From Dietzia sp. ANT_WB102 (GTDB taxonomy: Bacteria; Actinomycetota; Actinomycetes; Mycobacteriales; Mycobacteriaceae): a stretch of 64,000 nt of DNA. The stretch's first letter is position 1. Each line of letters starts with the position of its first letter. The stretch lies in the NCBI RefSeq assembly GCF_008369165.1, contig NZ_VOBA01000002.1, forward strand, positions 62,001 to 126,000. The letters are read 5' to 3'. The notes beneath the pieces are model-generated. The model was not told the DNA's origin and searched no databases. It worked only from the letters and a program-made list of their open reading frames with translations. The position numbers and the translations under genes were made by a program. Below are positions 53,055-60,550 of this stretch, one piece after another.

Positions 53055-53912
53055 ATGGCACTATCTGATCTCGCCTTCCTCACTACCGGTCCAGGTAATG
53101 AGGGGCTACTGAAGACGTTTAAGACCGCGCTGGTGGAGCGCGTGGAGGCCGAGGCCGCCGCGTTCCGTGCCGGAACCCTCATCACCACGGGGACCTACCT
53201 GGCCCAGGTCCCGGTCCTTCGGGCCGGAGCTACGGCGGCGTGGACGCCCGAGGCCAGCCCAATCGTGGCCAGCGCCATCGACGTGGAGACCCTCCCGGTC
53301 CGACTGTCGAAGGTGGCCGCGCTGACCGCCGTGTCGAATGAAGCCGTCCTATCCGGAGACGTGGACCTGGTGAAGGTCCACACACGGTCCATGGCGCGGG
53401 ACACGGCCATGAAGGTGGACGCCGCGTTCTACGGTGACGGCACGGTGCCCAACGCACCGGCGGGGCTGGGATCGCTGACCGGGATCCAGGAGGTGGAGCC
53501 CACCACGGTGGACTCCATCGACGCGCTGGTCATGGCGGCCGGTCTGATGGAGGCTGCGTACTACCAGGCCACCACCATCCACATGAACCCGCTGACTCTG
53601 ACCCGGCTCCGCCAGGTGAAGGAGACGGCGGACTCCGGTAAGTCCCTCATCGACATGGACACCGCGTCCGCTTCCGGTGAGGTGCGACGGCTGGCGGGGA
53701 TGGAGCTGATCGTCTCCCCGGCCATCGAACCCGGCGTGATCTGGGTGACCGACAAGTCCCAGACCTTCGTGCTCCGGTCCACTGATGTCCGCTTCGACAC
53801 GGACACCAGCGTGGGTTTCCGTGAGGACGTCACCATGATCCGCTCCACCATGGGCGTCGGGTTCGCCGTGCCGAACGCGGACGCGGTCGTGAAGGTCACC
53901 CTCCCGGCCTGA
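53055..53912 (+). CDS. HK97-fold major capsid protein
   Basis: A 285-residue phage major capsid protein. The pattern GTYLAQVPVLRAGATAAWTPEAS, VRLSKVAALTAVSNEAVLSGD (E-loop to spine helix), DAAFYGDGTVPNAPAGLGS and the A-domain strand GVIWVTDKSQTFVLRSTDVRF is that of gp5/HK97 capsids. It lacks the N-terminal delta scaffold domain (about 100 residues) and no protease or scaffold gene adjoins, apart from the tiny upstream ORF. ATG with GGGAG Shine-Dalgarno. It is followed by a strong hairpin. A capsid gene without portal or terminase genes is the core of the satellite interpretation. Confidence 0.9.
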   Translation: MALSDLAFLTTGPGNEGLLKTFKTALVERVEAEAAAFRAGTLITTGTYLAQVPVLRAGATAAWTPEASPIVASAIDVETLPVRLSKVAALTAVSNEAVLSGDVDLVKVHTRSMARDTAMKVDAAFYGDGTVPNAPAGLGSLTGIQEVEPTTVDSIDALVMAAGLMEAAYYQATTIHMNPLTLTRLRQVKETADSGKSLIDMDTASASGEVRRLAGMELIVSPAIEPGVIWVTDKSQTFVLRSTDVRFDTDTSVGFREDVTMIRSTMGVGFAVPNADAVVKVTLPA

Positions 53913-53928
53913 CCGGTGACACCCACGG

Positions 53929-53954
53929 CGGTGACGGGAGAGCGCCCGTCACCG
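53929..53954 (+). terminator. hairpin terminator after the capsid gene
   Basis: CGGTGACGGG (53,929-53,938) pairs perfectly with CCCGTCACCG (53,945-53,954) around a 6-base loop AGAGCG, starting 17 bases after the capsid stop. No T-run follows, as in many high-GC terminators. It separates the capsid from the next gene block, which has its own start region. Confidence 0.7.
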
Positions 53955-54105
53955 TCGTGGTTCACCACGGCTGACCAGGGACAACGGGGTACCCAGGGGG
54001 CCTATCCCTCCCCCCGGCCGCCAGCTTCTACGGCTAGGCATTGCATCCGAGGCCGGGAGCACGCAGTTTCGACGCCCCGAGGGGGCACAACCGAAGGAGA
54101 CCGAC

Positions 54106-54471
54106 GTGGGAGCACGCAAGCGCGGGACCGACGCGGTCGCAGCCATTCGCGCCACCGTGGCCGGGATCGACCCGGAGATCGTCCTGGACGAGCACGAGGA
54201 GCATCTACTCACCGCCATAGCCCGGGCCTACAACAGGGCCGCCGACCTGGACCGGGACGCCGCTAAGGCCCGCGCCGCTGGGAAGTCCTCCCGAGGGGTC
54301 ACGGAGCTCCTGGCGGAGTCCCGGCTCCAGGAGAACCAGGCGGAGCGGTGGGCTAAACAGATCACCGACGCGGCCCAGGCCGTGGTGACGAGCTCTAAGA
54401 AGGACTGGCGGGCCCAGAAGGCCGCCCGGGCACGCTGGGACGGCGTGGCCAACAGTAAGGCGGCGCGGTAG
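54106..54471 (+). CDS. possible small terminase subunit-like protein
   Basis: A 121-residue helical protein beginning with GTG after GAAGGAG. DEHEEHLLTAIARAYNRAADLDRD and ELLAESRLQENQAERWAKQI resemble the helical core of phage small terminases (a short N-terminal part, acidic helix, then a LAESR/NPAL-like helix), and the position next to the capsid gene agrees. The similarity is weak and by eye; if true it could redirect packaging of a helper phage to satellite DNA. The stop overlaps the next GTG. Confidence 0.45.
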   Translation: MGARKRGTDAVAAIRATVAGIDPEIVLDEHEEHLLTAIARAYNRAADLDRDAAKARAAGKSSRGVTELLAESRLQENQAERWAKQITDAAQAVVTSSKKDWRAQKAARARWDGVANSKAAR

Positions 54472-54716
54472 TGGCACGCATGAAGAACCTGGCCATCGCG
54501 GCCGACGATGCCGTGGAGGACTTCCTCACCGGTGACTTCCTCCGCACGATGAGGCTCTACGGCCAGATGGCGGAGACGCCGAACCCGGCAACAGTCGCCG
54601 CTGACGCTCTCCAGCACGGTGAGGCGGCCACCGTGCCCGGTGAGTGGCTGGGGCCGGACTTCTACGGCGTCACGGTCCGACTGAAAGCCGGGAAGGCCCC
54701 GGAGGTAGTCCAGTGA
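54471..54716 (+). CDS. hypothetical element protein
   Basis: An 81-residue protein starting with GTG that shares one base with the preceding TAG. Helical N-terminal part (AADDAVEDFLTGDFLRTMRLYG) and a beta-like end (DFYGVTVRLKAGKAPEVV). No family recognised. Its TGA overlaps the next GTG. Confidence 0.6.
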   Translation: MARMKNLAIAADDAVEDFLTGDFLRTMRLYGQMAETPNPATVAADALQHGEAATVPGEWLGPDFYGVTVRLKAGKAPEVVQ

Positions 54717-55018
54717 CCACTTCCAGCACGCCGAACTTCCAGGAGGCCCTGGAGGCTGCCCTTCATCGTCCCGTCACGGACTCCGAAGTCTCCCGGGCCT
54801 ACCGGCTGGGACATGCCGCTGGCCGTCTCCTTCGCCGCCGGATCGGCCCCGTGCCGAGGTCGGAGTACCCCGACGTAGCGGTTGCCCTGGTCGTCGTGCG
54901 GATCGTGACCAGGGTCGTGGAGGTCGGAGGCGTCAAAGAGGTCACCGACGTCGATCTCCGAGCCCTGGTAGAGGTCTCCGCCAGCAGGAGGCAGCCCCAC
55001 CCCTTCACACTGGCCTAG
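54713..55018 (+). CDS. hypothetical element protein
   Basis: A 101-residue protein starting with GTG inside the preceding stop. Two halves: helical (FQEALEAALHRPVTDSEVSRAYRLGHAAGRLL) and a strand/helix part rich in valine (VAVALVVVRIVTRVVEVGGVKEV). Last gene of the rightward block. Function unknown. Confidence 0.6.
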   Translation: MTTSSTPNFQEALEAALHRPVTDSEVSRAYRLGHAAGRLLRRRIGPVPRSEYPDVAVALVVVRIVTRVVEVGGVKEVTDVDLRALVEVSASRRQPHPFTLA

Positions 55019-55033
55019 GGGCCGGAGTTTCAG

Positions 55034-55387
55034 TTAGACGCTCTCCTGGGTGATGACGGTTCCAGCACCGTCTTCCACGATTACAAACTTCACATCATCG
55101 GCCCAGTCAGGCTGATTGTTGGTAAGCCGGAGTGTGTTCACGTAGAACTTCTCCGCGCGGCCTGCCGTTGCCTTGTCGGAACGATCCACCTGCAAGGTGA
55201 CGTAAAGGTTCGAACCTTCGACCCGCGCACCGACCAGCGTGTCCATCCATCCACCGGTTCCTTCGTATCCGCTCGATCCGGACAGTCCCGCCTGACTTCT
55301 GGCCCAAGCCGTCACATCTTGTTCGGAGGTGACGCATCCGGCGGACAGGAGTAGGACAGCGGCGAGGGACGCTAGGGTGCGACGCAT
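55034..55387 (-). CDS. lipoprotein cargo of the element
   Basis: A 117-residue lipoprotein. Signal peptide RRTLASLAAVLLLSAGC with a lipobox (LSAGC), then a mature beta-rich domain (GARVEGSNLYVTLQVDRSD, LTNNQPDWADDVKFVIVED). Phage lipoproteins of this size can cause superinfection exclusion, but that role is inferred only from type and position. Transcribed leftwards, away from the phage genes, as cargo usually is. Confidence 0.72.
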   Translation of the reverse strand: MRRTLASLAAVLLLSAGCVTSEQDVTAWARSQAGLSGSSGYEGTGGWMDTLVGARVEGSNLYVTLQVDRSDKATAGRAEKFYVNTLRLTNNQPDWADDVKFVIVEDGAGTVITQESV

Positions 55388-55548
55388 TTGAGGGCCTTTC
55401 GTAGGGATTCCCTCATCTGTATCAGGTGTGCACGGCGTTCACGGTGGATTGGTCCGGCGGCGGTGGTTTGGCGGGTGCTCCGGCTTGCGCTCCAGCCCGA
55501 GTCAGGCCTCACTTCTACTAGATGGGCTGCGCGCGTGCGTGTTAGCAT
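55372..55548 (-). CDS. possible small basic protein ahead of the lipoprotein gene
   Basis: A 58-residue frame, ATG at 55,548, ending 16 bases inside the lipoprotein start. The C-terminal helix (ERRAHLIQMRESLRKALK) is protein-like; the N-terminal half is not. No Shine-Dalgarno is visible, so the mRNA would be leaderless. Uncertain. Confidence 0.32.
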   Translation of the reverse strand: MLTRTRAAHLVEVRPDSGWSASRSTRQTTAAGPIHRERRAHLIQMRESLRKALKCVAP

Positions 55549-55589
55549 TAGGTCACGACGAGCCGGATACCGGAGCGTTGATTGCCTAG

Positions 55590-55618
55590 AGCCCCTGCCG
55601 TGAACTCGGCCCGGGGCT
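55590..55618. terminator. hairpin downstream of the DUF3800 gene
   Basis: AGCCCC (55,590-55,595) pairs with GGGGCT (55,613-55,618), and inner GCCG/CGGC pair around TGAACT. It lies just after the DUF3800 stop on the minus strand; on the plus strand it is followed by TTT, so it may stop transcription in both directions. Confidence 0.5.
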
Positions 55619-55624
55619 TTAGCG

Positions 55625-56392
55625 CTATCTAGGGACCCACTTTCGGTCATACGCCAGGGCAGGCCGCATCACGTTCATGAGGCGTCTGGTCGCTTTGCGT
55701 GCCTTCGGGTGGGACTCAGTCTCCTCCCGATCCCGCCGATAAAGGTAGACCGAGAGGTCGGCCGCCTGCACCCCGTCGTGATCTCGAGAATCGACAAACT
55801 GGATCGGCTGGTCGATGCACTCCAGTTTGCTCGGTCGGTATCCAGGGGTACCTACCCGAGAATAGCCCTTGATCGCCTCTCGAAATTCTTCGCGGCGGTC
55901 GATCATGTCGCATAGGACGGTAGTGGTTTTCGCAGCCGGTTTGCAGCGCTCGTTAATCCGCTCGAGGAGGTGCCGTAGAGCCACTTCGTAAGGAGCGTGA
56001 GGGGAACTGTACCGAGCATTCAGGCGATCAACGTCTACGCCCTCGATAAAAACTAACGAGCCTGACGCCACCAGGGCACGAAGGGCTTCCCGGTACACCC
56101 ACACAGCCTCGGAGGTCTGCCGACGGATCGGAGCCCAGTCCTTCCTGCCCTGCATCATGTCGTGCGCGTGAAACTCGACCGACCAGGCTTCTTCAATGCC
56201 GTACTTGGACCGACATTCGTCGCGGAGTGCGGAGAACGATTCGGTGAGCGCCTTTAGGTTCTCGTCAGCGCACACCACCGCGCCCACGTAGTAGTGGCCG
56301 TCGCGGTAGGACTCGTCAATGAACGTCGTTATGTGCTTGGAGGTGCCGTAACCGGGGCGCATGAGAATGACGTTAGTCGCCGCGCCGGACAC
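55625..56392 (-). CDS. DUF3800 domain protein (RNase H-like fold), element cargo
   Basis: A 255-residue protein. DUF3800 motifs: FIDESYRDGHYYVGAVV near the N-terminus (Asp-Glu), VEFHAHDMMQGRKDW, the central VLCDMIDRREEFREAI and the C-terminal VDSRDHDGVQAADLSVYLYRR, together an RNase H-like set of acidic residues. Family members are frequent in prophages and defence islands, and a nuclease role against other phages is possible but untested. Start: the GTG at 56,392 with GGGGTAGG upstream; an ATG ten codons in is an alternative. GC content is visibly lower than in the phage genes, suggesting separate acquisition. Confidence 0.82.
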   Translation of the reverse strand: MSGAATNVILMRPGYGTSKHITTFIDESYRDGHYYVGAVVCADENLKALTESFSALRDECRSKYGIEEAWSVEFHAHDMMQGRKDWAPIRRQTSEAVWVYREALRALVASGSLVFIEGVDVDRLNARYSSPHAPYEVALRHLLERINERCKPAAKTTTVLCDMIDRREEFREAIKGYSRVGTPGYRPSKLECIDQPIQFVDSRDHDGVQAADLSVYLYRRDREETESHPKARKATRRLMNVMRPALAYDRKWVPR

Positions 56393-56455
56393 GCTGGGCC
56401 TACCCCTGTGGGTAACCGCGCAATACCTGTGGATTATGGATTCGGCCGCTGGCGG

Positions 56456-56767
56456 TTAGTACACCACCCACGGGTCCGTCGGGCCGATGTCCGGCACTGG
56501 AGGCGTGTCACCGGTGTGGGTCCACTCCCACCGGGGGAGCGTGTGCTTCACCGCCCAAAACACGCTGGCGGCGTCCTGGATGCCCTCTCCGCCCAGCCAC
56601 CACGGACCCGTGGGGGTCACCGGCCACCGGCGGTCAGCGTCGTCCGCCAGGTCCGCCCGGAGGATGAGGGACTCCACTAGGGAGCCCGCGTCCACGAACA
56701 CGCGCCCGTCTACGGCCCCGATGGTCTGGCCGTCGGGGCCTGTGAAGGTGAACGTGAGGCCGGTCAT
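56456..56767 (-). CDS. host small protein, 3'-truncated by the element
   Basis: A 103-residue ORF (TGLTFTFTGPDGQTIGAVDG ... TGPWWLGGEGIQDAASVF) that ends with Asp-Pro-WVVY. Only the first 99 residues are host sequence; the last four codons and stop come from the element. The true C-terminus of 24 residues lies at 47,851-47,932. It sits two bases after the NlpC/P60 gene and belongs to that operon. Function unknown. Confidence 0.72.
   Translation of the reverse strand: MTGLTFTFTGPDGQTIGAVDGRVFVDAGSLVESLILRADLADDADRRWPVTPTGPWWLGGEGIQDAASVFWAVKHTLPRWEWTHTGDTPPVPDIGPTDPWVVY
56472..56477. other. attR core
   Basis: Second copy of the GGGTCC core. To its right is host coding sequence. Joining 56,478 onward (read on the minus strand) through one core to 47,926 downward keeps the frame: Thr-Asp-Pro then Val-Ala-Val. 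Confidence 0.6.
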
Positions 56768-56769
56768 GC

Positions 56770-57969
56770 TCAGCTATCGCTGGCGGCGGCCGAAGTGTTC
56801 CAGAAGGCTCGTGAAGATGAGTAACGGATAGCGAACCCGGCCTCGACGATCTGTCCGTTGCCGATGTACATCGCGACATGCCCGTCCCACACCAGCAGAT
56901 CACCCGGTAGGAGGTCCTGCGGTGACACTTGGACGCCGACGCCCTGCTCCTGGGCCAGGCGCGGGATCTCCACGCCTGCGTCTCGGTACGCCCACTGGGT
57001 CAGGCCGCTGCAGTCCAGTCCCTGGCCCGGGGTGGTGCCGCCCCACACGTACGGCACGCCCTGCTGACTGAGCGCATTGCGGACCGCCCCGGCGGCCTGC
57101 TCATTGGGGGCGGTGGCGACGGAACCGTCCGGGAGGGTGACCTCAGTGCCGCCTTCGATCACCCCGGACCCGGCGTCACCGAATCCCACCGATCCGGATG
57201 CTGACGCCGACCCTGCTGCAGCCCCTGCGGCCCCCGCCGCGGAACCGTCGCCTCCGCCAGACACGTCCCCACCGGCGCCGCCACCGAAGGACGCGTCGCC
57301 GGACGAGCCCCCGTCGAATGGCCCGCCGGAGGACGCGCCGGGCGCGCTGCCACCGGTCGAGATCGCGCCGGGCCCGGATCCTGTGTAGGCCACTGTTGTG
57401 GCGTTGATCGCGCCCGCGGAGCCGGAGTCGGCGCTGATCGTGCCCGGCATGCGGGGCGCCGGGGGGATGCCGGCGGCGATGGCCCGCATCTCGGCGGTAG
57501 GAGCCCTGAGCTCGGTCTGGACTCGCTCGGCCACCTGGATCCCCCGCGCCAGGTGCTCGGCGGCCAGCCCGAGCAGGGCGGCCTGTCCCGCAGGGGTGAT
57601 CAGGGCCGGCCCCAAGGCGGCGGCGCGGGCGAGGAACTGCTGGACGATCCCTATCACCTCCACCGTCCCGCGGACCACGATCTCGGCGGCCACGGCCGTG
57701 ACCCGCGCGATCTCGGCGGCCGACTCGCCGAGCGCCCCCATCGTCCGCCCCACCTCGGCGATCGAGTGCGCGGCACCGAGGGAGGCCAGGGAGTCCCACG
57801 ACTCGGACAGTAGGCGCTCCAGCGGAGAGCCCAACTGCTGGGCGACCTCCAACCCGTCGCTTACCGGCCGCATGATGTTCTGCGCCTCGGCGGGGACGAA
57901 CTCCTCCGCCGACAGCAGGTCGAGGACCTGTTTGATGGGGCCGGCATAGGCCAACGCGTCCGCGATCAC
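56770..57969 (-). CDS. NlpC/P60 (C40) peptidase with WXG-like N-terminal half
   Basis: A 399-residue protein. The N-terminal 170 residues are helical (SPLERLLSESWDSLASLGAAHSIAEVG) and resemble ESX-secreted helical proteins; a Gly/Ala/Ser linker (about 185-270) follows. The C-terminal NlpC/P60 domain (about 285-395) carries the catalytic Cys in GLDCSGLTQWAY and His in WDGHVAMYIG, with a polar third residue in QIVEAGF. No signal peptide is visible, so type VII export with the EspC-like neighbour is likely (inference). It would cut peptidoglycan stem peptides. GTG start, four bases after the EspC-like gene. Confidence 0.85.
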   Translation of the reverse strand: MIADALAYAGPIKQVLDLLSAEEFVPAEAQNIMRPVSDGLEVAQQLGSPLERLLSESWDSLASLGAAHSIAEVGRTMGALGESAAEIARVTAVAAEIVVRGTVEVIGIVQQFLARAAALGPALITPAGQAALLGLAAEHLARGIQVAERVQTELRAPTAEMRAIAAGIPPAPRMPGTISADSGSAGAINATTVAYTGSGPGAISTGGSAPGASSGGPFDGGSSGDASFGGGAGGDVSGGGDGSAAGAAGAAAGSASASGSVGFGDAGSGVIEGGTEVTLPDGSVATAPNEQAAGAVRNALSQQGVPYVWGGTTPGQGLDCSGLTQWAYRDAGVEIPRLAQEQGVGVQVSPQDLLPGDLLVWDGHVAMYIGNGQIVEAGFAIRYSSSRAFWNTSAAASDS

Positions 57970-57973
57970 CGGA

Positions 57974-58312
57974 TCACACCCACCTCTCGGTCAGGTCGGT
58001 CCCGGCGGTGCCGATCGCCCGGGCACCGGCGGCGTCGGACTCCTCGAAGAGTCGGGTCGTCTCCAGCACGAGTTCCCCGGCGGCGTCGGTGACGCGCGCG
58101 AGCCCCGCCAAGACCTCGCGATGCCGCGCCGTCGCGGCCATCAGCGCGGACATGAAGTCGGCGCCCACGGGCCCGACGACCGGCGCCACCGCGTCGATGG
58201 GCAGCCCGTCCACCGCCTCGAGAGCACCTCCCAGCGTGTCTGCCAGGGTGGTCAGCCCCGTCCCCAATTCGCGCAATCCGTCGACATGGACGTCGATCGC
58301 CCCGTCCGTCAT
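57974..58312 (-). CDS. EspC/WXG100-like small helical protein
   Basis: A 112-residue protein of two long helices (HVDGLRELGTGLTTLADTLGGAL and MSALMAATARHREVLAGLARV) with a short loop, the layout of ESX-secreted EspC/DUF2580-type proteins. It is the first gene of the operon and probably the partner for export of the NlpC/P60 protein. The ATG at 58,312 was chosen; upstream in-frame codons are not conserved. No W-x-G turn is present, so the EspC rather than the strict WXG100 type is favoured. Confidence 0.72.
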   Translation of the reverse strand: MTDGAIDVHVDGLRELGTGLTTLADTLGGALEAVDGLPIDAVAPVVGPVGADFMSALMAATARHREVLAGLARVTDAAGELVLETTRLFEESDAAGARAIGTAGTDLTERWV

Positions 58313-58422
58313 GGCCCCGTCCCCTCGTCGCTCTTTCTTGTCCGTCACAGGGTTCGACGCCGGGGGAGGGTGATCCGGTTCCATTCGATACGGGATTGGT
58401 TCCGTGTGCGATCCTGTCGGGC

Positions 58423-59046
58423 ATGGACATCATCGTCGTGGACCACCCACTCGTCGGGGACCGGCTCCGTACATTGCGGGACACCGCCACCGACACGGCT
58501 GGATTCCGCGCCGCGATGGACGCCCTCGGGACAATGCTCTGCTACGAGGCCTTCCGGTCCGTGCCGACCACCGAGGTCACCGTGACCACGCCCATCACGG
58601 AGACCACCGCGATCGCCGTCAACGGTGCCCCGCTCCTGGTTCCGGTGCTGCGGGCGGGGCTGGGGTTGCTGGATCCGGCGACCCGTCTGCTGCCGGGGGC
58701 GCAGGTCGGGTTCATCGGTCTGGCCCGCGATGAGGAGAGTCACGAGCCGGTGTCATACCTGTGCTCGCTGCCGGAGGATCTGGCCGGTCGGCATGTGGTG
58801 GTGTTGGACCCGATGCTCGCCACGGGCGGCTCGCTGGTGTCGACGCTGCAGACGCTCGCGGCGCGCGGGGCGACGGGCATCACCGTGGTGTGTGTCCTGT
58901 GCGCCCCGGAGGGGGTCGAGACCGTGCGCGATTCCGGGCTGGCGGCGACCCTGGTCACCGCGACGATCGACGAATGCCTCGACGAGAACGCCTTCATCGT
59001 CCCCGGATTGGGTGACGCGGGCGACCGTCTCTTCGGTCCGCGTTAG
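58423..59046 (+). CDS. upp: uracil phosphoribosyltransferase
   Basis: A 207-residue enzyme forming UMP from uracil and PRPP. PRPP-binding motif: HVVVLDPMLATGGSLVSTLQTL; the N-terminal DHPLVGDRLRTLRD and the uracil site DAGDRLFGPR at the end are diagnostic. The ATG at 58,423 fits the family start. Its stop overlaps the convergent pmmB stop. Confidence 0.95.
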   Translation: MDIIVVDHPLVGDRLRTLRDTATDTAGFRAAMDALGTMLCYEAFRSVPTTEVTVTTPITETTAIAVNGAPLLVPVLRAGLGLLDPATRLLPGAQVGFIGLARDEESHEPVSYLCSLPEDLAGRHVVVLDPMLATGGSLVSTLQTLAARGATGITVVCVLCAPEGVETVRDSGLAATLVTATIDECLDENAFIVPGLGDAGDRLFGPR

Positions 59047-60539
59047 CGGCCCACGGCACCGGCGACCGCGTCGCCGAGCAGGGTCAGTCGCCGCGCCGCG
59101 TCGGCGCGGTCTCCGACGGACGGCGCGAGCGGGGTCCACGCCTCTACATATGTCTTGAGTAGTGGCTCCGTGCCAGACGGCCGCACCACCGCGCGAGAGC
59201 CGTCGGCATCCACTCGGAAACCTGCGGTGCCCACCAGTTGCCGGACCTCACCGACGGAGGCGAGTAGCCCGGCTGCACGCTCCAACGCAGCCTCCGGGTC
59301 GCCGCCGGGTTCCAGGGGAAGAGCTACGTTGCGTCGGAGGTGTGCCCCGAACTCTACGGCCAGCGCGTCGAGTCGCGCGCCGACCGTCGGGCCGCCCGAC
59401 CCGACCATCGCGCACCACGTCGCTGCCGCCGAGATCCCGTCCTTGTCGGCCACCACGTCCGGAAGCACGCAGTGCCCGATCGCCTCCTCGTAGGCGTACC
59501 GCAGTGGCTCGCCGGCTCGCACCAGCCATTTGAAGCCGGTCAGCGTCTCCACGTGCCGCCCCCCGCGCGCCGGGACCAGCAGTGCCGGAAGCCGGGAGGA
59601 CACGATCGTCGACGCCACCACCGGAGTGTGACCGTCCTCGCCCGCATCTGATCCCGGCAATGGCACTCGCAGCAGCTGGTCGGCGAGCACGGCCCCTGTC
59701 TCGTCGCCGTCGAGCATCCGCCACCGCCCGCCCGCGTCCGCAAAGCCCACGGCGCAGCGATCAGCGTCCGGGTCGAGTGCGATCGCCACGTCGGCATTGA
59801 TCCGCGCGGCCAACTCCAACAGCCGCGCGGTCGTCTCGGGCCGTTCGGGGTTCGGGGAGCTGACGGTGGGGAAGTCCGGGTCGGGGCGCGCCTGCTCGGC
59901 CACCACGCGGACGTCCCGAACCCCGATCCCGGCCAGGACGCGGCGGCAGAGATCGCCCCCCACCCCGTGGACGGGGGTCAGGGCAACGCGGGGCGACCGG
60001 CCGGGCCGGGGCAGGGCGGCGACGACCGCGGCCACGTAGTCGTCGACGAGCGTGGCGTCTACCCGCACAGACCCCGGCGGGGACGAGGCGGCGTAGACCC
60101 CCTCCTTCGCTGCGGCGCGCAGGTGCCGCTCGATGTGGGTGTCGGCCGGTGGCACGATCTGGGCGCCGCCGCGGCCGTAGACCTTGATGCCGTTGTCGCC
60201 AGCGGGGTTGTGCGAGGCGGTCACCATAAGACCGGCCGCCGCGTTGCGGGCGCGCACCGCCGCGGCCACGACAGGTGTAGGGATAGGTGCGCCGGGGACG
60301 ACGACGACGAGGCCGTGAGCAGCCAACACCGCAGCCGCGACGTCGACGAATCGGGCCGATCCGTGCCGGGCGTCTCCGCCCACGATGACCAGGGATCCGG
60401 ATGGTTCGCGTTCACGCAGGTACCGGGCCACGGCGGTCGCGACGGCGGCCACGGTCCGCTCGTTCATGTGGTCCGGCCCGGGCCCCAGCGGTGCTCGGAC
60501 GCCGGCGGTGCCGAAACTCAGGGGCACGGGTGCGGTCAC
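59043..60539 (-). CDS. pmmB: phosphomannomutase/phosphoglucomutase family protein
   Basis: A 498-residue alpha-D-phosphohexomutase. The active-site serine is in MVTASHNPAGDNGIKVYG, the metal loop is ALDPDADRCAVGF, the sugar loop GFKWLVRAGEPLRYAYEEAIG and the phosphate loop VRPSGTEPLLKTYVE. Domain order and length fit PmmB of mycobacteria, which interconverts hexose or deoxyribose phosphates; its neighbours are nucleoside salvage genes, so ribose-1-phosphate conversion is likely. Confidence 0.9.
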   Translation of the reverse strand: MTAPVPLSFGTAGVRAPLGPGPDHMNERTVAAVATAVARYLREREPSGSLVIVGGDARHGSARFVDVAAAVLAAHGLVVVVPGAPIPTPVVAAAVRARNAAAGLMVTASHNPAGDNGIKVYGRGGAQIVPPADTHIERHLRAAAKEGVYAASSPPGSVRVDATLVDDYVAAVVAALPRPGRSPRVALTPVHGVGGDLCRRVLAGIGVRDVRVVAEQARPDPDFPTVSSPNPERPETTARLLELAARINADVAIALDPDADRCAVGFADAGGRWRMLDGDETGAVLADQLLRVPLPGSDAGEDGHTPVVASTIVSSRLPALLVPARGGRHVETLTGFKWLVRAGEPLRYAYEEAIGHCVLPDVVADKDGISAAATWCAMVGSGGPTVGARLDALAVEFGAHLRRNVALPLEPGGDPEAALERAAGLLASVGEVRQLVGTAGFRVDADGSRAVVRPSGTEPLLKTYVEAWTPLAPSVGDRADAARRLTLLGDAVAGAVGR

Positions 60540-60550
60540 GGGTGGTTCCC

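Larger units (their letters stand above)
47933..56477. mobile_element. integrated phage-satellite-like element, about 8.5 kb
   Basis: The element is bounded by GGGTCC cores and contains, left to right: serine integrase, four small ORFs and an AAA ATPase, an iteron-like cluster, small coupled ORFs and a WhiB-like gene, an HK97-type major capsid gene with terminator, three small genes (one possibly a small terminase), and on the minus strand a lipoprotein and a DUF3800 gene. No portal, large terminase, protease, tail or lysis gene is seen. Gene content and size fit a phage-dependent satellite with its own capsid protein. Boundaries are supported by in-frame reconstruction of the host gene. Confidence 0.75.

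Noticed and set aside
55388-55603. Plus-strand 71-codon ORF opposite the lipoprotein leader
   Set aside because: Arg/Leu-rich with no Shine-Dalgarno and opposite the leader of the leftward genes; no supporting context.
47933-56477. Calling the element an intact prophage
   Set aside because: Too small, and no portal, large terminase, tail, lysis or protease gene is visible; a plain remnant is possible, but the ordered, coupled gene blocks and intact ORFs favour a satellite.
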